Part shown: one piece after another, positions 30,195-40,122 of the stretch | Numbering within the stretch: the first letter of the stretch is position 1 | Layout of the letters: every line of letters begins with the position of its first letter | Source of the DNA: Peribacillus sp. FSL P2-0133 | Lineage (GTDB): Bacteria; Bacillota; Bacilli; Bacillales; DSM-1321 | Assembly (NCBI RefSeq): GCF_037975445.1 | Contig: NZ_CP150254.1 | Span: 5,746,371 to 5,810,370 of the forward strand | Direction: 5' to 3' | Length of the DNA stretch: 64,000 nucleotides | Made by a program: the position numbers and the translations under genes | Notes under the pieces: generated by a model | Seen by the model: only the letters and a program-made list of their open reading frames with translations | Databases searched by the model: none | What the model was told of the DNA's origin: nothing

Positions 30195-30248
30195 TCGTTA
30201 CCCTCTTTTCATTACATTAAGATTTAATATTTTAACCCATTAACCTTA

Positions 30249-30263
30249 CGGGGAATTTCCCCG
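30249..30263. repeat. short GC-rich palindrome between rlmH and rlmN
   Basis: CGGGGAA and TTCCCCG form 7-bp arms around one base. No T run follows, so it is unlikely to be a terminator; it may be an RNA hairpin or a protein site. Confidence 0.4.
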
Positions 30264-30275
30264 GAATTAGTTCCA

Positions 30276-30755
30276 TCATTTATGATATGGTTCATTTCTA
30301 TTTATCCGAAAAGCCCGATATATTTGCTCCACTAGAACCAATTTCATTAATTGATGCGGAAAGGTCATTTTCGAGAAGGAAAGGGCATAATCACTTCTTG
30401 ATAACACCTCAGTGCCAAGCCCAAGCGACCCGCCAATAATAAAGGCAATTTTGCTCTTTCCATAGGTGGCGAGCTGATCCAAATGAGTGGCCAGCTGCTC
30501 TGAAGTAAGCTGTTTTCCATTGATTTCAAGCGTTATTACGTAGGTGTCCGGGCTGACTTTCGCCAGGATTCGTTCACCCTCCTTTTGCTTTACAATGTCC
30601 ATGTCCGCTGCACTCAGGTTCTCCGGAGCTTTTTCATCCGGTACTTCGACAAGTTCTATATTAGCATAGGCGCTTAACCTTTTTGTATATTCAGCAATTC
30701 CTTGCTTTAAGTATTTTTCCTTTAGCTTGCCAACAGTAATAATCGTTATTTTCAT
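30276..30755 (-). CDS. rlmH: 23S rRNA pseudouridine-1915 N3-methyltransferase
   Basis: 159 residues, the standard RlmH (YbeA/YydA) length. A single SPOUT domain with [16 protein letters not shown] at the start, the SAM-binding loop [11 protein letters not shown] and the C-terminal [17 protein letters not shown]. It methylates m3-pseudouridine in helix 69 of 70S ribosomes. The position close to the origin, near htrA, matches B. subtilis yydA. Confidence 0.97.
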   Translation of the reverse strand: MKITIITVGKLKEKYLKQGIAEYTKRLSAYANIELVEVPDEKAPENLSAADMDIVKQKEGERILAKVSPDTYVITLEINGKQLTSEQLATHLDQLATYGKSKIAFIIGGSLGLGTEVLSRSDYALSFSKMTFPHQLMKLVLVEQIYRAFRINRNEPYHK

Positions 30756-31052
30756 ATATATCCTCTAGCTTTCATTATGTTTTTACTATCAATTGTTGGA
30801 TTTGCCTACCTATTATCATACCTTACAGTGACCTATAAGCAAAACAAGCATATCCTTTCCAATTTTTAATGCTTTTAAAATAAAAACCGCTGCCCCTGAA
30901 AGCGGCAACGGTAACTTTCATTATTTTTTAATGTGTATTGAAGAAATTGGGCTGGACTTAGTTCAGATCCGATAAAGAATTATGTTGCTTATTCGTACAA
31001 CCAAAAGCTTGAATCTAAACCATTCCACCCGCCGCTTCATTCTTCGGAAAAT

Positions 31053-31096
31053 GTTAAGAACAGGTTAAGAACATGTTACGAACATGTTATCCACAA
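31053..31096 (+). repeat. four 11-bp iterons leading into DnaA boxes
   Basis: Units in direct tandem: GTTAAGAACAG, GTTAAGAACAT, GTTACGAACAT, GTTATCCACAA. The period equals about one DNA turn, and the last unit is itself a DnaA box (TTATCCACA). The others drift from the same frame, suggesting a helically phased array of protein sites. Confidence 0.8.
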
Positions 31097-31401
31097 TAGT
31101 TATCCACATATCCACAAAATCTATCCACATCTTGTATGGGAATATTAGTTCCCTACTAGATATATTGCCACGTTTCGACAATATTCACAGGTTGTTGATA
31201 ACTGATTTTCTTCGGGAACCAGCGTTAAAACAGGATAGGTTTCACATTCGTATACCACTTCATCCAGCGCCATGTCCACGTGTTCCTGACAGCAATATAA
31301 TTTCATCCTTCATATCTCCTTTCCCACTCATTATTCCCAGTACTTCTATTCCCAATTATCCACAAGTTACTTGAGATCTTTAATTTAAGTATATATCCAC
31401 A
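31087..31401. other. DnaA-box cluster outside oriC
   Basis: Exact TTATCCACA boxes lie at 31087-31095, 31100-31108 and 31356-31364. One-mismatch relatives are at 31108-31116 (ATATCCACA), 31121-31129 (CTATCCACA), 31181-31189 (ATATTCACA) and 31393-31401 (ATATCCACA). All seven are in the same orientation. B. subtilis has several DnaA-box clusters near but outside oriC that hold back initiation by binding DnaA; this looks like one of that type. Confidence 0.8.
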
Positions 31402-31444
31402 GGTAATCGTAACAAAAAATAAGAAAATCGCAAGGAAATAGAAA

Positions 31445-31477
31445 GGACAGGAGGCATTTTTTTCCCCCTGTCCTTTT
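31445..31477 (-). terminator. probable terminator after htrA
   Basis: AAAGGACAGG and CCTGTCCTTT pair around a long T-rich loop, just past the htrA stop. The trailing sequence on the minus strand is CTATTTCC, so the U tract is weak. Confidence 0.6.
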
Positions 31478-31483
31478 GTGCTT

Positions 31484-32695
31484 TTAAATTTCGCTGCTTG
31501 AAAGTTTGACTTCCGTAGTTTCTTTCTTTCCGTCACGGTAATAAATGATTTTAACTTTATCACCGATTTTCTTTTCGTTGTAAAGGTATTTTCGTAATTC
31601 CACAACGTCATGAATTTTTTCATTATCCATTCCAACAATGACGTCAAATTCCTTCAATCCTGCTTTGGATGCTGGAGAGTTGCTTTGAACGCCTGTTATT
31701 GCAACGCCAAATGTAACTTTTCTTGGTAACTTTAATGTATTTTGTTGATGGTATTGGGAAATCTCTTCTACAGATGCCAAATTCACACCCAAGAAGGCAC
31801 GTTTCACTTCACCAAATTCCTCTATATCATTAATAATCGGTATAACTGAATCGATCGGAATGGAAAGACCGATTCCTTCCACTGCATTTTCCGCAATCTT
31901 CATCGAATTTATTCCGATGACCTGCCCTGACATATTAACGAGTGCCCCCCCGCTGTTACCTGGGTTAATCGCCGCATCGGTCTGGATGACCTCCGCGTTC
32001 CAATCCACTTGTCCGTCCTCATTGATATCCACCTCTATTGTACGCTCCAATCCGGAGATGATCCCTTGTGTGATCGATCCAGAGAATTGGAGGCCTAATG
32101 GATTACCAATGGCAATTACGGGCTCACCAGGTTTCAATTTGCCGGATTTTCCGAATTCAGCAATGGTTTTGATTTTATCGCCATTCACGACAATGACAGC
32201 TAAATCTGTCCATGGGTCACTACCTTGTAGTTCAGCTGGCAATTTAGTGCCATCACTTAATGTCACTTCCAATTCATTAGCGCCTTCAATGACGTGATTA
32301 TTCGTGACGATATAGGCTTTGCCCCCATCTTTTTTGTAGACGACTCCAGAACCAGTGCCGGCTTCTGCCGAACTGTCCTCGGCGTTGGTCCCTTGACTCC
32401 AGAAGTTCGTTTCCTGAATGTTAGTGATCCCGACCACTGCGTCGCTGGCCTTATCAACAGCATTGGTGACAGCACTTGTTACATCAAGAGTAAGGTTTTG
32501 CTGGGACTGCTCCGCGGGCTCATTCTCTGTTGATTTCCCCGTTGTAATTTCGTTATCATCGTTATTTAACAACCCACTTCCCGGTAAAATAAGTAAGGCC
32601 CCGATAATGACGCCCCCCAAGCCTGCTAGAAAATAGCCCGTATAGCCTCTTTTCCGTTTATTTTGGTTCTCATCATTCTGATCATAATAACCCAA
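31484..32695 (-). CDS. htrC: HtrA-type membrane serine protease (HtrC/YyxA-like)
   Basis: 403 residues. A cytoplasmic N-terminus with KRKRG is followed by one membrane helix (about 20-44) and a trypsin-like domain with the triad His134 (TNNHV), Asp164 (PWTDLAV) and Ser248 (NPGNSGGAL). A C-terminal PDZ domain spans about 290-395 (GVAITGVQSNSPASKAGLKEFDVIVG). It degrades or refolds damaged proteins outside the membrane. The start is probably a TTG. Its place after walJ matches B. subtilis yyxA; it may be transcribed from its own promoter in the 270-base gap. Confidence 0.93.
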   Translation of the reverse strand: MGYYDQNDENQNKRKRGYTGYFLAGLGGVIIGALLILPGSGLLNNDDNEITTGKSTENEPAEQSQQNLTLDVTSAVTNAVDKASDAVVGITNIQETNFWSQGTNAEDSSAEAGTGSGVVYKKDGGKAYIVTNNHVIEGANELEVTLSDGTKLPAELQGSDPWTDLAVIVVNGDKIKTIAEFGKSGKLKPGEPVIAIGNPLGLQFSGSITQGIISGLERTIEVDINEDGQVDWNAEVIQTDAAINPGNSGGALVNMSGQVIGINSMKIAENAVEGIGLSIPIDSVIPIINDIEEFGEVKRAFLGVNLASVEEISQYHQQNTLKLPRKVTFGVAITGVQSNSPASKAGLKEFDVIVGMDNEKIHDVVELRKYLYNEKKIGDKVKIIYYRDGKKETTEVKLSSSEI

Positions 32696-32924
32696 GACCG
32701 CCCCATCCTCTCATTTTAGGAATAAATTATAGCAATTCTATTGTTTGGTATCCTCCCTCAATTATACTCAATTACCGAATTTTTTCTAAAAAAATGAATG
32801 CTTTTATTTAAGGGGAAACGTAAAATTGACTAGTATACAGCCATTTTCTTTTTACCTATACAGTTCTAACCAAACGGTACCCCTTTTAATCCGATTCGTA
32901 ACTTACGAACTGAAATTTTTAAAA

Positions 32925-32967
32925 ATAAAAAAGGAATGAACAAGGATATCCCTCATCCATTCCTTTT
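32925..32967 (-). terminator. terminator at the end of the wal operon
   Basis: AAAAGGAATG and CATTCCTTTT form a 10-bp stem with an interior loop, followed on the minus strand by a TTTTTATTTTT tract. It starts at the walJ stop and separates it from htrA. Confidence 0.85.
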
Positions 32968-32969
32968 AT

Positions 32970-33764
32970 TTATAACGTAACAAGTTCCGTTGGTCTTTTC
33001 GGGTCTGTATCATATAAGGAAAATTGTTCGCCAACGATGATCCCCTTTGTCTTTAACGTCTGTTCCACCGACATTCTTGCTAGATCCTTCATATTGTTAT
33101 CAAGGCTTAAGTGGGCCAAGTAAATCCGCTTGGTCTTATCACCGGCCACTTCACTCATTGCAAGGGCAGCGTCTTCATTACAAACATGTCCGACATCGCT
33201 TAAAATCCGGCGCTTGATGCTCCATGGATATTTTCCCATCCTCAGCATGGACACATCATGGTTACTTTCAAATACGTAAGCATCGGCATTCGAGATGATT
33301 CCCTTCATCCGATCACTTACGTACCCTGTATCGGTTATGACCACAAGTTTCTTATCCTCATGATGAAAGACGTAAAACATCGGCTCTGCCGCATCATGTG
33401 AAACGCCAAAAGATTCTATATCAAGACTGCCGAACGTTTTGACCTGTTCCATTTCAAATGTGAATTTTTGTTCGGTTGCAATTTCACCGATTGATCGATC
33501 CATGGCATTCCATGTTTTTGCATTCGCATATATCGGGAGTTTATGTTTTCTGGCAACCACGCCAAGACCTTTAATATGGTCGCTGTGTTCATGGGTAACA
33601 AGGATACCGGATAGCTTCGACATATCACGGCCTATATCCTGAAACAATGCTTCCAGGGCTTTACCGCTTAAGCCGGCATCGACAAGGAATGATTGATCCT
33701 CCGTTTCCACGAAAAAGGCATTTCCTGTACTCCCGCTTGCGAGAACACTAAAATGCATTGTCAT
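32970..33764 (-). CDS. walJ: metallo-beta-lactamase-fold exonuclease-like protein WalJ
   Basis: 264 residues. The metal motif THEHSDH (His58, His60, Asp62, His63) and later FESNHD and LAHLSLDNN are typical of YycJ/WalJ, a DNA exonuclease-like enzyme linked to coordination of division and replication. GGAGTGAGTAAAG precedes the ATG, 6 bases after walI ends. Last gene of walRKHIJ. Confidence 0.95.
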   Translation of the reverse strand: MTMHFSVLASGSTGNAFFVETEDQSFLVDAGLSGKALEALFQDIGRDMSKLSGILVTHEHSDHIKGLGVVARKHKLPIYANAKTWNAMDRSIGEIATEQKFTFEMEQVKTFGSLDIESFGVSHDAAEPMFYVFHHEDKKLVVITDTGYVSDRMKGIISNADAYVFESNHDVSMLRMGKYPWSIKRRILSDVGHVCNEDAALAMSEVAGDKTKRIYLAHLSLDNNMKDLARMSVEQTLKTKGIIVGEQFSLYDTDPKRPTELVTL

Positions 33765-33770
33765 CTTTAC

Positions 33771-34568
33771 TCACTCCAGTATTTTTTCTTCTGTATTCAA
33801 TTCAATGACCTCTCCATCAAAAGCATTCACGAAGAGATCCGTTTCGTCATCAATGACCACCCACCATGTTGGCACAAGTAAATGTGACACAGATGTCGTT
33901 TGCAGCGAATTGTAAAAGCCCAGTTTCACATTCGTGACTTTGCTTTTGGGATCAATATCACCATTATCATACAATTCTCCAATAGCATTTAAAGCAGATA
34001 CCAATTCTTTTGGTTTATTGAATTTTTTGATTCCCTCTAAATACATCTGTTCATAGGAAACGATTTCGCCCTTCTTGTTCAGATATAAAGTGACCTTCCC
34101 CTTACTATTATTAAAAAACATCTTTTTATCTGCCACTTGATAGCAGATGATAGTCTGGTTGATTTCATCATAGCTCCAAAAATGATACTCACTTCCATTT
34201 AAAATATACTCCTTCAGGAATATATCAAGGTCTGCAGCATGAACTTCCGCTTTCATGCCAACCGGTGTTTTAAATGTACCCACAAGCTTCTTATCATCGA
34301 TGATTTTTGCTTTTTGGTTTTTCAGGTGCTCAATATCCTTCTTCTCGAAAGTCTTGCTTTGGGCAATCAGGAATTGATCCTTCAACTTTTGTTTCGGAAG
34401 TGGGGTTTCTATTGAAATCTCATCTTCTTTCAACAGTTCTTCCGTTGAGGACTCCGTGAAACTTTCATATTGGGAGTCATTAATCTTTTCCAGGAATTGA
34501 TAAAGTAGAAAAATATTCAAAACGAAGAAAACCATGATGAAAATCGACTTTGTATTATTCCAATCCAC
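33771..34568 (-). CDS. walI: WalK regulator WalI (YycI)
   Basis: About 265 residues from a GTG at 34568, which has GGGAGGCGATCAAA upstream and gives the family start VDWNNTKSIFIMVFF. One N-terminal membrane helix (about 8-25) carries an extracellular YycI domain. With WalH it forms a membrane complex that restrains the WalK kinase. It overlaps the end of walH by 14 bases. The frame is open further upstream, but that part lies inside walH. Confidence 0.93.
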   Translation of the reverse strand: MDWNNTKSIFIMVFFVLNIFLLYQFLEKINDSQYESFTESSTEELLKEDEISIETPLPKQKLKDQFLIAQSKTFEKKDIEHLKNQKAKIIDDKKLVGTFKTPVGMKAEVHAADLDIFLKEYILNGSEYHFWSYDEINQTIICYQVADKKMFFNNSKGKVTLYLNKKGEIVSYEQMYLEGIKKFNKPKELVSALNAIGELYDNGDIDPKSKVTNVKLGFYNSLQTTSVSHLLVPTWWVVIDDETDLFVNAFDGEVIELNTEEKILE

Positions 34569-35889
34569 TTTGATCGCCTCCCGTATCTTCTTCAGGCACC
34601 ATAAACCATTTATCGCCGATACGATAATACCAAGTAGGCTCAAGTGTAACTAGTGTTACAAGTTTGGAATCGAGGGATTTATTCAGTTTATAGCCAATCG
34701 AGATGTCCTCCACGCTTTTGAAATCGATATTATCTTTCGATTTCAGCTTATTCAATACTTCTTTACCGCTTGGTAAAATTACTACCGCTCCTTCTGACGG
34801 GAGGACTGAGTCAAGTGAAAAGTATGGGCGGTCATAGCTATAAATTTCTTCTTTCCCCCAAATTTGCTCGATTTCTGTCATTCCCGATTCATTGAAGGTC
34901 GGATAACCATTTACGAATAAGCGGAATACCACTCGCTGTTCATTCTCCGACATATAGGCAAAGCGGTAATTGTTATTTTCCCAACCTGCATGGTCATTGA
35001 TGAAATCGATGCTTTTTTGCAAAAGGTCACTGGAACTGTCAAATTGCTTGCTCTTTTGTGCCGGATTGATATAAGAAATTAGGTAATTCTCTTTATTGAC
35101 CGTCATAAGTCTTGTTCCATCCGTGTATTCCTCACCGACCGAAACGGATTCCTGGCGTACGAACTTCGGATAATTAAATAATGCATTTTTCAAGTTTCCA
35201 ATATCCAAATCGTCAATATAATATTCAAGTTTGTTGATCTCAACTGGGTTTTCCGGGACGAAGAGCGTCTTTTTGCTGTTTATGATTTCGGCCGTGTATT
35301 CAGGGTGCTTATCGTAAGAACCCCTATAAAATGAATCCATGAAATTCCTTAGTTTTTTAGAGTCGACCATCCCTTGATAAATCTTCTCTTGATCGTAGGA
35401 AACAAAATAAACGGCAGATTCCTTACCACTGATACCCTTTTGTTTAATGATGATTCGATCAAAAGAAAACTTAGGCACTTCCTTATCCGTTATATTCAAT
35501 ACCGTTTTATAAAGGGCAATAGGAATATCATCGGAAAATTCGATTTCAATCGATCCATCTTCATGGACAAAATCGTCAAATTTCCTTTGCAGCCTTTTTA
35601 CGGATACCTCTTTTATGCCGCTGAAACGCCATTGCGAGAATTCTTTTTCCATTTCATTTATTTCTACCGGATTGGAAGTCTGGAAATGCTGCCCATTGCC
35701 ATGGAAAAGGATACTGACTGGTTTAATGACATCACTGACAATCTGGACATCGCTTTTAATCTTTATAAATTCCGACGATTGTTCAAATTGATCATATTCA
35801 GGCTCGTATGTCCAAATGCTCCATGTCAAAAAAATGCTTGTCCCAACCAAAATAATCAGTATGATGCTTTTTGCACGTTCAAAATTCAT
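34555..35889 (-). CDS. walH: WalK regulator WalH (YycH)
   Basis: 444 residues from the ATG at 35889, which overlaps the walK stop as ATGA; a TTG six bases earlier is possible. One N-terminal membrane helix (FERAKSIILIILVGTSIFLTW) is followed by a large extracytoplasmic YycH region ending in WYYRIGDKWFMVPEED. It acts with WalI on WalK activity at the membrane. Confidence 0.94.
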   Translation of the reverse strand: MNFERAKSIILIILVGTSIFLTWSIWTYEPEYDQFEQSSEFIKIKSDVQIVSDVIKPVSILFHGNGQHFQTSNPVEINEMEKEFSQWRFSGIKEVSVKRLQRKFDDFVHEDGSIEIEFSDDIPIALYKTVLNITDKEVPKFSFDRIIIKQKGISGKESAVYFVSYDQEKIYQGMVDSKKLRNFMDSFYRGSYDKHPEYTAEIINSKKTLFVPENPVEINKLEYYIDDLDIGNLKNALFNYPKFVRQESVSVGEEYTDGTRLMTVNKENYLISYINPAQKSKQFDSSSDLLQKSIDFINDHAGWENNNYRFAYMSENEQRVVFRLFVNGYPTFNESGMTEIEQIWGKEEIYSYDRPYFSLDSVLPSEGAVVILPSGKEVLNKLKSKDNIDFKSVEDISIGYKLNKSLDSKLVTLVTLEPTWYYRIGDKWFMVPEEDTGGDQSGLE

Positions 35890-37712
35890 GACCAATCATC
35901 CTCTTCTTCCTGTTCGTAAGGAAGTGTAAAGAACACCGTAGTTCCTTTTCCATCCACACTTTCCGCCCATATTTTCCCGCCATGCGCCACGACCATCTCT
36001 TTTGCAATCGCTAAACCAAGCCCTGTCCCGCCTAAGTTACGGGCCCTTGCTTTATCCACACGATAGAAGCGATCGAATATTTTATCAATGACGTTTTTCG
36101 GGATACCCACTCCTTGATCTGTAATGCTCACAATGATAAAGCCATCAGATGCCCTGACGCGGAAAGTCACTTGACCCCCTTCAGGTGAGTACTTTAATGA
36201 GTTGGAGATTACATTATAGAGAACCTGGGTAATTTTATCTTCATCAATATCCACAAAATAAGCTTCCTTCGGCAAATCACGTTTAAACGTGATGTCATCA
36301 TTTTTCGTCATTTCAAAACGATCGATGATGTGGTCATAGAATTTATTGAAATTCACCCAGCCTGTTTTAAGCCTGTAATCTTTACTATCCATTTTCGAAA
36401 GCTGTAACAGATCATTAACAAGCCTGATCATTCGCTCCGTTTCATTTTGGGTCACACTTAAAAAGGATGGAGCGATTTCCTCGTCCTTCCATGCACCTTC
36501 AGCCAATGCTTCCAGGTAACTTCTCATCGTCGTTAACGGTGTTCGCAGTTCATGTGATACATTGGCAACAAACTCCCTGCGTTCGCTCTCGATTTTTTCC
36601 TGCTCTGTTATATCATGCAAAACAGTAATCAAACCATTGACGAATCCCGTTTCCTTTTGAATGACCGAAAAGTTCCCCCTCAAAATGAAAGGCCGATTTT
36701 TTTTGCTGTAATCAAGGATAATGGAATCTCGCTCTTCCAGTAAATCCTCAAATTTATATTCTTCTTCAAGACCTAAAACCTCAATGATCGGTTGGTTCAT
36801 GACGGTTTCACTCGAGACATTCAATAATTGTGCCGCCGGTTCATTAATCAAGTTCACCCGACCGCGTCTGTCCGTTGAAATTACGCCATCCGTCATATTG
36901 GAAAGTACAGAAGAAAGCTTGCGCCGCTCTCCTTCTGTGCTTGATTGCGACTCTTGAAGCTTTTTGGTCAAATTATTGAAAGTGACGGCAAGCTGACCAA
37001 TTTCATCATCGCCATATACCCTAACTTTTCTGGAGAAATTCCCTTTCGCCATCACCAGGGCCTGTTTTCTCATATCGGACATTGGCCTTGTGATCGTTCG
37101 TGCGAGCAGGATCCCCAAGATGGCCGTAATGACCAAGGCGATGGCCGTACCCGTCATGAAGATACTATTGATTTCATCCATCTGCTCAAAGACATTTTCC
37201 ATCTCTGCTATTACATAGACGGCGCCAATGACCTCCCCATTTGCTTCAATAGGTGTCGAAAGGACCCAGAGCCGCCTGCCTTTGTCCCGAAATATATCAC
37301 TATCTTCTTTTCCATAAATGAGCGTATTCTTAATAAGGACCTCTGTTGTCTTCTTCCCTACAATATCCTGGTTACTTGGGGCTGAAGTCCCGATCACGCG
37401 TCTGCTGCGGGTGTCGATGACACGTACTTCCGAAATATCATTCGATGAATTATCCCGGTCTTTCAATATCGTATCAATCGCTTCTTCGAGGGTCGGATCT
37501 TCCTCTCCCCTCTCTTTTTCCATTTCTTCACCAATACTGTAGGTAAGCAGGTTAACGTGACCTTTTATTGATTTCGTAAAGTTCCCGACAAGATTTTCTT
37601 CCAATTCCCCAACAAAATATACTCCGATTATTTGCATAGCTACGAAAATGAGCAATACATAAATCAGAACAAATTTAAAATGAATTGAGCGAAAAAAACC
37701 AACCTTTTTCAT
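35886..37712 (-). CDS. walK: essential cell-wall sensor histidine kinase WalK
   Basis: 608 residues. Domains in order: membrane helix (about 12-35), extracellular Cache/PAS-like domain (36-183), second helix (184-205), HAMP (206-258), cytoplasmic PAS (263-370), HisKA with phospho-acceptor His387 (ANVSHELRTPLTTM) and HATPase with NVISNSLKYSPEGG, DQGVGIP and GGTGLGLAI. It phosphorylates WalR and controls peptidoglycan turnover. GGAGTAGTTTCT precedes the ATG; walR ends 5 bases upstream. Confidence 0.98.
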   Translation of the reverse strand: MKKVGFFRSIHFKFVLIYVLLIFVAMQIIGVYFVGELEENLVGNFTKSIKGHVNLLTYSIGEEMEKERGEEDPTLEEAIDTILKDRDNSSNDISEVRVIDTRSRRVIGTSAPSNQDIVGKKTTEVLIKNTLIYGKEDSDIFRDKGRRLWVLSTPIEANGEVIGAVYVIAEMENVFEQMDEINSIFMTGTAIALVITAILGILLARTITRPMSDMRKQALVMAKGNFSRKVRVYGDDEIGQLAVTFNNLTKKLQESQSSTEGERRKLSSVLSNMTDGVISTDRRGRVNLINEPAAQLLNVSSETVMNQPIIEVLGLEEEYKFEDLLEERDSIILDYSKKNRPFILRGNFSVIQKETGFVNGLITVLHDITEQEKIESERREFVANVSHELRTPLTTMRSYLEALAEGAWKDEEIAPSFLSVTQNETERMIRLVNDLLQLSKMDSKDYRLKTGWVNFNKFYDHIIDRFEMTKNDDITFKRDLPKEAYFVDIDEDKITQVLYNVISNSLKYSPEGGQVTFRVRASDGFIIVSITDQGVGIPKNVIDKIFDRFYRVDKARARNLGGTGLGLAIAKEMVVAHGGKIWAESVDGKGTTVFFTLPYEQEEEDDWS

Positions 37713-37717
37713 AGAAA

Positions 37718-38425
37718 CTACTCCTGTTCAGGGTTACGCAGGTAATAACCGACCCCTCTTCTAGTTACAATCCAGCCAGGATGGCTTGGATTGTCTTCAA
37801 TCTTCTCACGAAGACGTCTGACCGTTACATCGACCGTCCGCACATCACCAAAATAATCATAGCCCCACACGGTTTGTAATAAGTGCTCCCTTGTCATGAC
37901 CTGACCGATGTGCTTCGCTAAGTAATGAAGCAACTCAAATTCGCGATGCGTTAATTCAATCGTATCGCCCCGCTTGGATACCACATAGGCATCCGGATGG
38001 ATAGTGAGCGTTCCTATCGTAATTTCCTTCGGTTCATTTTCTTGATCGGGAACAGGAACAGCTTGCTGACGTCTTAGGTTCGCCTTAACGCGGGCAATTA
38101 TTTCCCGGGTACTAAATGGCTTTGTCACATAGTCGTCTGCACCAAGCTCCAATCCTAAGACCTTATCAATCTCTGAATCTTTTGCCGTTAACATGATGAT
38201 CGGCGTTTCATACTTCTTCCTTACTTCCCTGCAAACTTCCATGCCATCGCGCTGCGGCAGCATGATATCAAGTAAAATCAAATCGGGTTGCCGTTCTTCT
38301 ACCATTTTGAGGGCTTCATTGCCATCATAAGCACAAAAAACTTCATAGCCTTCTTTTTTCAGATTGAATTGTAATATATCAGCAATTGGCTTTTCGTCAT
38401 CCACTACCAGAATCTTTTTATCCAT
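37718..38425 (-). CDS. walR: essential response regulator WalR
   Basis: 235 residues, OmpR/PhoB type. The receiver has acidic residues VVDDEKP, phospho-acceptor Asp53 (LILLDIMLP) and Lys in TKPFS. The winged-helix DNA-binding domain covers about 135-233 ([29 protein letters not shown]). It regulates autolysins and other wall genes. AAAGGAGATAAGTAC precedes the ATG. First gene of the wal operon; the 278-base gap upstream should carry the promoter, but I could not assign boxes with confidence. Confidence 0.98.
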   Translation of the reverse strand: MDKKILVVDDEKPIADILQFNLKKEGYEVFCAYDGNEALKMVEERQPDLILLDIMLPQRDGMEVCREVRKKYETPIIMLTAKDSEIDKVLGLELGADDYVTKPFSTREIIARVKANLRRQQAVPVPDQENEPKEITIGTLTIHPDAYVVSKRGDTIELTHREFELLHYLAKHIGQVMTREHLLQTVWGYDYFGDVRTVDVTVRRLREKIEDNPSHPGWIVTRRGVGYYLRNPEQE

Positions 38426-38668
38426 GTACTTATCTCCTTTTTAATAACTGAACTGAATCTATTAAAAACCATGTCCTTATCCGGGACCTTATTCACTTTT
38501 CCTTCTGCTTGCACAACCCGGCAACCTAGTTTTAGCAAAGTTACATATATATACCCAATAAAAGGGGCTGAACACCGGAATGAAAGCAAATTGTCTCTAT
38601 TCTACTTTATCATTTTATAGGCATTAAATCACCTTTTTCCTATTATTCTCATCTATGTATGTAGCAAA

Positions 38669-38697
38669 GAAGTCTTCGAATAATTTTCGAAGACTTC
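38669..38697 (-). terminator. terminator after the M23 peptidase gene
   Basis: GAAGTCTTCGAA and TTCGAAGACTTC form a perfect 12-bp stem with a 5-base loop, starting 7 bases past the stop. Only TTTG follows on the minus strand, so termination may be partial, with read-through into walR possible. Confidence 0.7.
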
Positions 38698-38703
38698 CAC
38701 CGA

Positions 38704-40122
38704 TTACTGGCTTATATAGTTTAGCGGATTAACGAGAGACCCGTTTTTATATATTTCAAAATGGAGGTGGACACCGGTCGAGTTCCCCGTTGAACCCATC
38801 ATGCCAATTTTCATGCCTTTTTCAATCTTTTGTCCTGCTTGTACATCTATTGAATCCAAATGCGCATACACTGTCTTATACCCGTTATTATGATTGATCG
38901 TTATCTTATTTCCATATCCTCCGGAGTTTCCGGCAGTTTCGATTATCCCATGATCTGCTGCCGTTATCGTCCTGGTGACTGGCCGGGCAATATCAATACC
39001 TTTATGCAGTTTCCCCCAGCGCTGGCCCTGCTTACTGGAAATATAGCCCCCATCTGCAGGCCATGAATATGTACCGCTGCCCTGTGAAGGAATGACCTTG
39101 GTGCCTTTTCTGGTGATTTCTGTTTTGGCCTTTTCCGTGACTTCTTTTTTTGCGATTGTTTCACTGATTTTCTTTCCGTTTGTTTCGGATACATTATAGG
39201 TGAACGCAAGAATCCCCTCATTCCCTATTTGTTCAGTAATGAGCTCGCCCTTTGGAAGTTCGTCATCCTCCTTCACTTTCTTTTCAAAAGGAATCCTCTC
39301 TTCCTTAAATACTTCTCTTTTTACCATTACGTTCACATAGGGGATACGTTGGGTCACATAAAGACGCTCGCCCTCTTTAACACCTTTGTTCTCATCCTGT
39401 CCCGGATTTAGTTCCAGCAGTTGATCCAGGTCCATATCATGGCTAGTGGCAATGGCTTCAAGATCCTCATCTTCCTTAGCCTCATAGCTCGTCGTTCCTT
39501 CCTTTCCTTCTTCTATCATGGAAAGGGTTTCATCGACGCTCTTGATTTCGTCTGGATATACCATTGTCTCTTTAAACGTGACGGGAAGTGAAAATTCGAT
39601 GTCCAGAATTCTACTTCCTGGCTCTTTTAACGGATCCGCATCTTTTTCACTTTCCTTTTTACCTGATTCATATTCAGCGTATTCCTTTTCATTCACATAT
39701 AATAAAGTGATTTTCTCCAAAACGTCCTCGGCATCTTCCTTTGACGCAACATAAGCGACCGCCTGATTATCTATGTCGATTTCATAAGCCTCTGCCTTCA
39801 CATTCAACTGATCTTGAATTCCCTTAACAGCCTGATCCTCTTTTACCTCTTCATCGAATACCTCTTCAGGTACAAACGTCAGCTGTGTCTCCTTATCGAA
39901 TGTTAAGTCCGGATAATCTTCCTGTGCTTCTTCTACCTTATCGGCTACAATCTTTTCGATTTCCGTTTCGTCCGTCACACTTCCGACGAACTCATCGTTA
40001 AGATAAACATGCTGTATGGTTGCAGTTTCCGATATTCCAGCAGCAGTTGCCCGATTTCCTGCAAGCATTAAAATGACGGAAACCATCAACAGGATGATCC
40101 CCTTGCCTTTTGAGCTAAACAT
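38704..40122 (-). CDS. secreted LysM-G5-M23 peptidoglycan endopeptidase
   Basis: 472 residues. Signal peptide (GIILLMVSVILMLAG, cleavage near ATAAG), a long acidic region, a LysM motif (about 217-262, DLEAIATSHDMDLDQLLELNPG), a G5 domain (about 265-345) and a C-terminal M23 domain with HKGIDIARP and HLHFEIY zinc motifs. It should cut peptide cross-links in the cell wall. It lies directly upstream of the wal operon on the same strand. A sequence like a WalR site lies 170 bases before its ATG, suggesting control by its neighbour. Confidence 0.93.
   Translation of the reverse strand: MFSSKGKGIILLMVSVILMLAGNRATAAGISETATIQHVYLNDEFVGSVTDETEIEKIVADKVEEAQEDYPDLTFDKETQLTFVPEEVFDEEVKEDQAVKGIQDQLNVKAEAYEIDIDNQAVAYVASKEDAEDVLEKITLLYVNEKEYAEYESGKKESEKDADPLKEPGSRILDIEFSLPVTFKETMVYPDEIKSVDETLSMIEEGKEGTTSYEAKEDEDLEAIATSHDMDLDQLLELNPGQDENKGVKEGERLYVTQRIPYVNVMVKREVFKEERIPFEKKVKEDDELPKGELITEQIGNEGILAFTYNVSETNGKKISETIAKKEVTEKAKTEITRKGTKVIPSQGSGTYSWPADGGYISSKQGQRWGKLHKGIDIARPVTRTITAADHGIIETAGNSGGYGNKITINHNNGYKTVYAHLDSIDVQAGQKIEKGMKIGMMGSTGNSTGVHLHFEIYKNGSLVNPLNYISQ

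Larger units (their letters stand above)
30756..31483. other. long intergenic region between rlmH and htrA
   Basis: About 730 bases without a convincing gene. The left part (30880-30930) has a weak imperfect hairpin. The centre and right hold the iteron array and DnaA boxes listed separately, then the terminator of the wal-htrA unit. Short open frames here lack ribosome sites. Confidence 0.7.

Noticed and set aside
31053..31129. CRISPR-like tandem repeats
   Set aside because: Units are 11 bp with no spacers and grade into DnaA boxes; no cas genes are in the window.
31084..31374. 96-codon plus-strand frame in the rlmH-htrA gap
   Set aside because: It is made largely of DnaA-box repeats (repeated IHI/TKSI patterns) and lacks a ribosome site.
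35374..35919. 181-codon plus-strand open frame opposite walH
   Set aside because: Shadow of walH and the end of walK; no supporting signals.
38100..38113. Noc-binding-site-like sequence in walR (and a second at 54073-54086 in spo0J)
   Set aside because: Both match ATTTCCCGGGAAAT at 12 of 14 but lie in conserved coding sequence and lack the right-hand symmetry; chance matches are likely.
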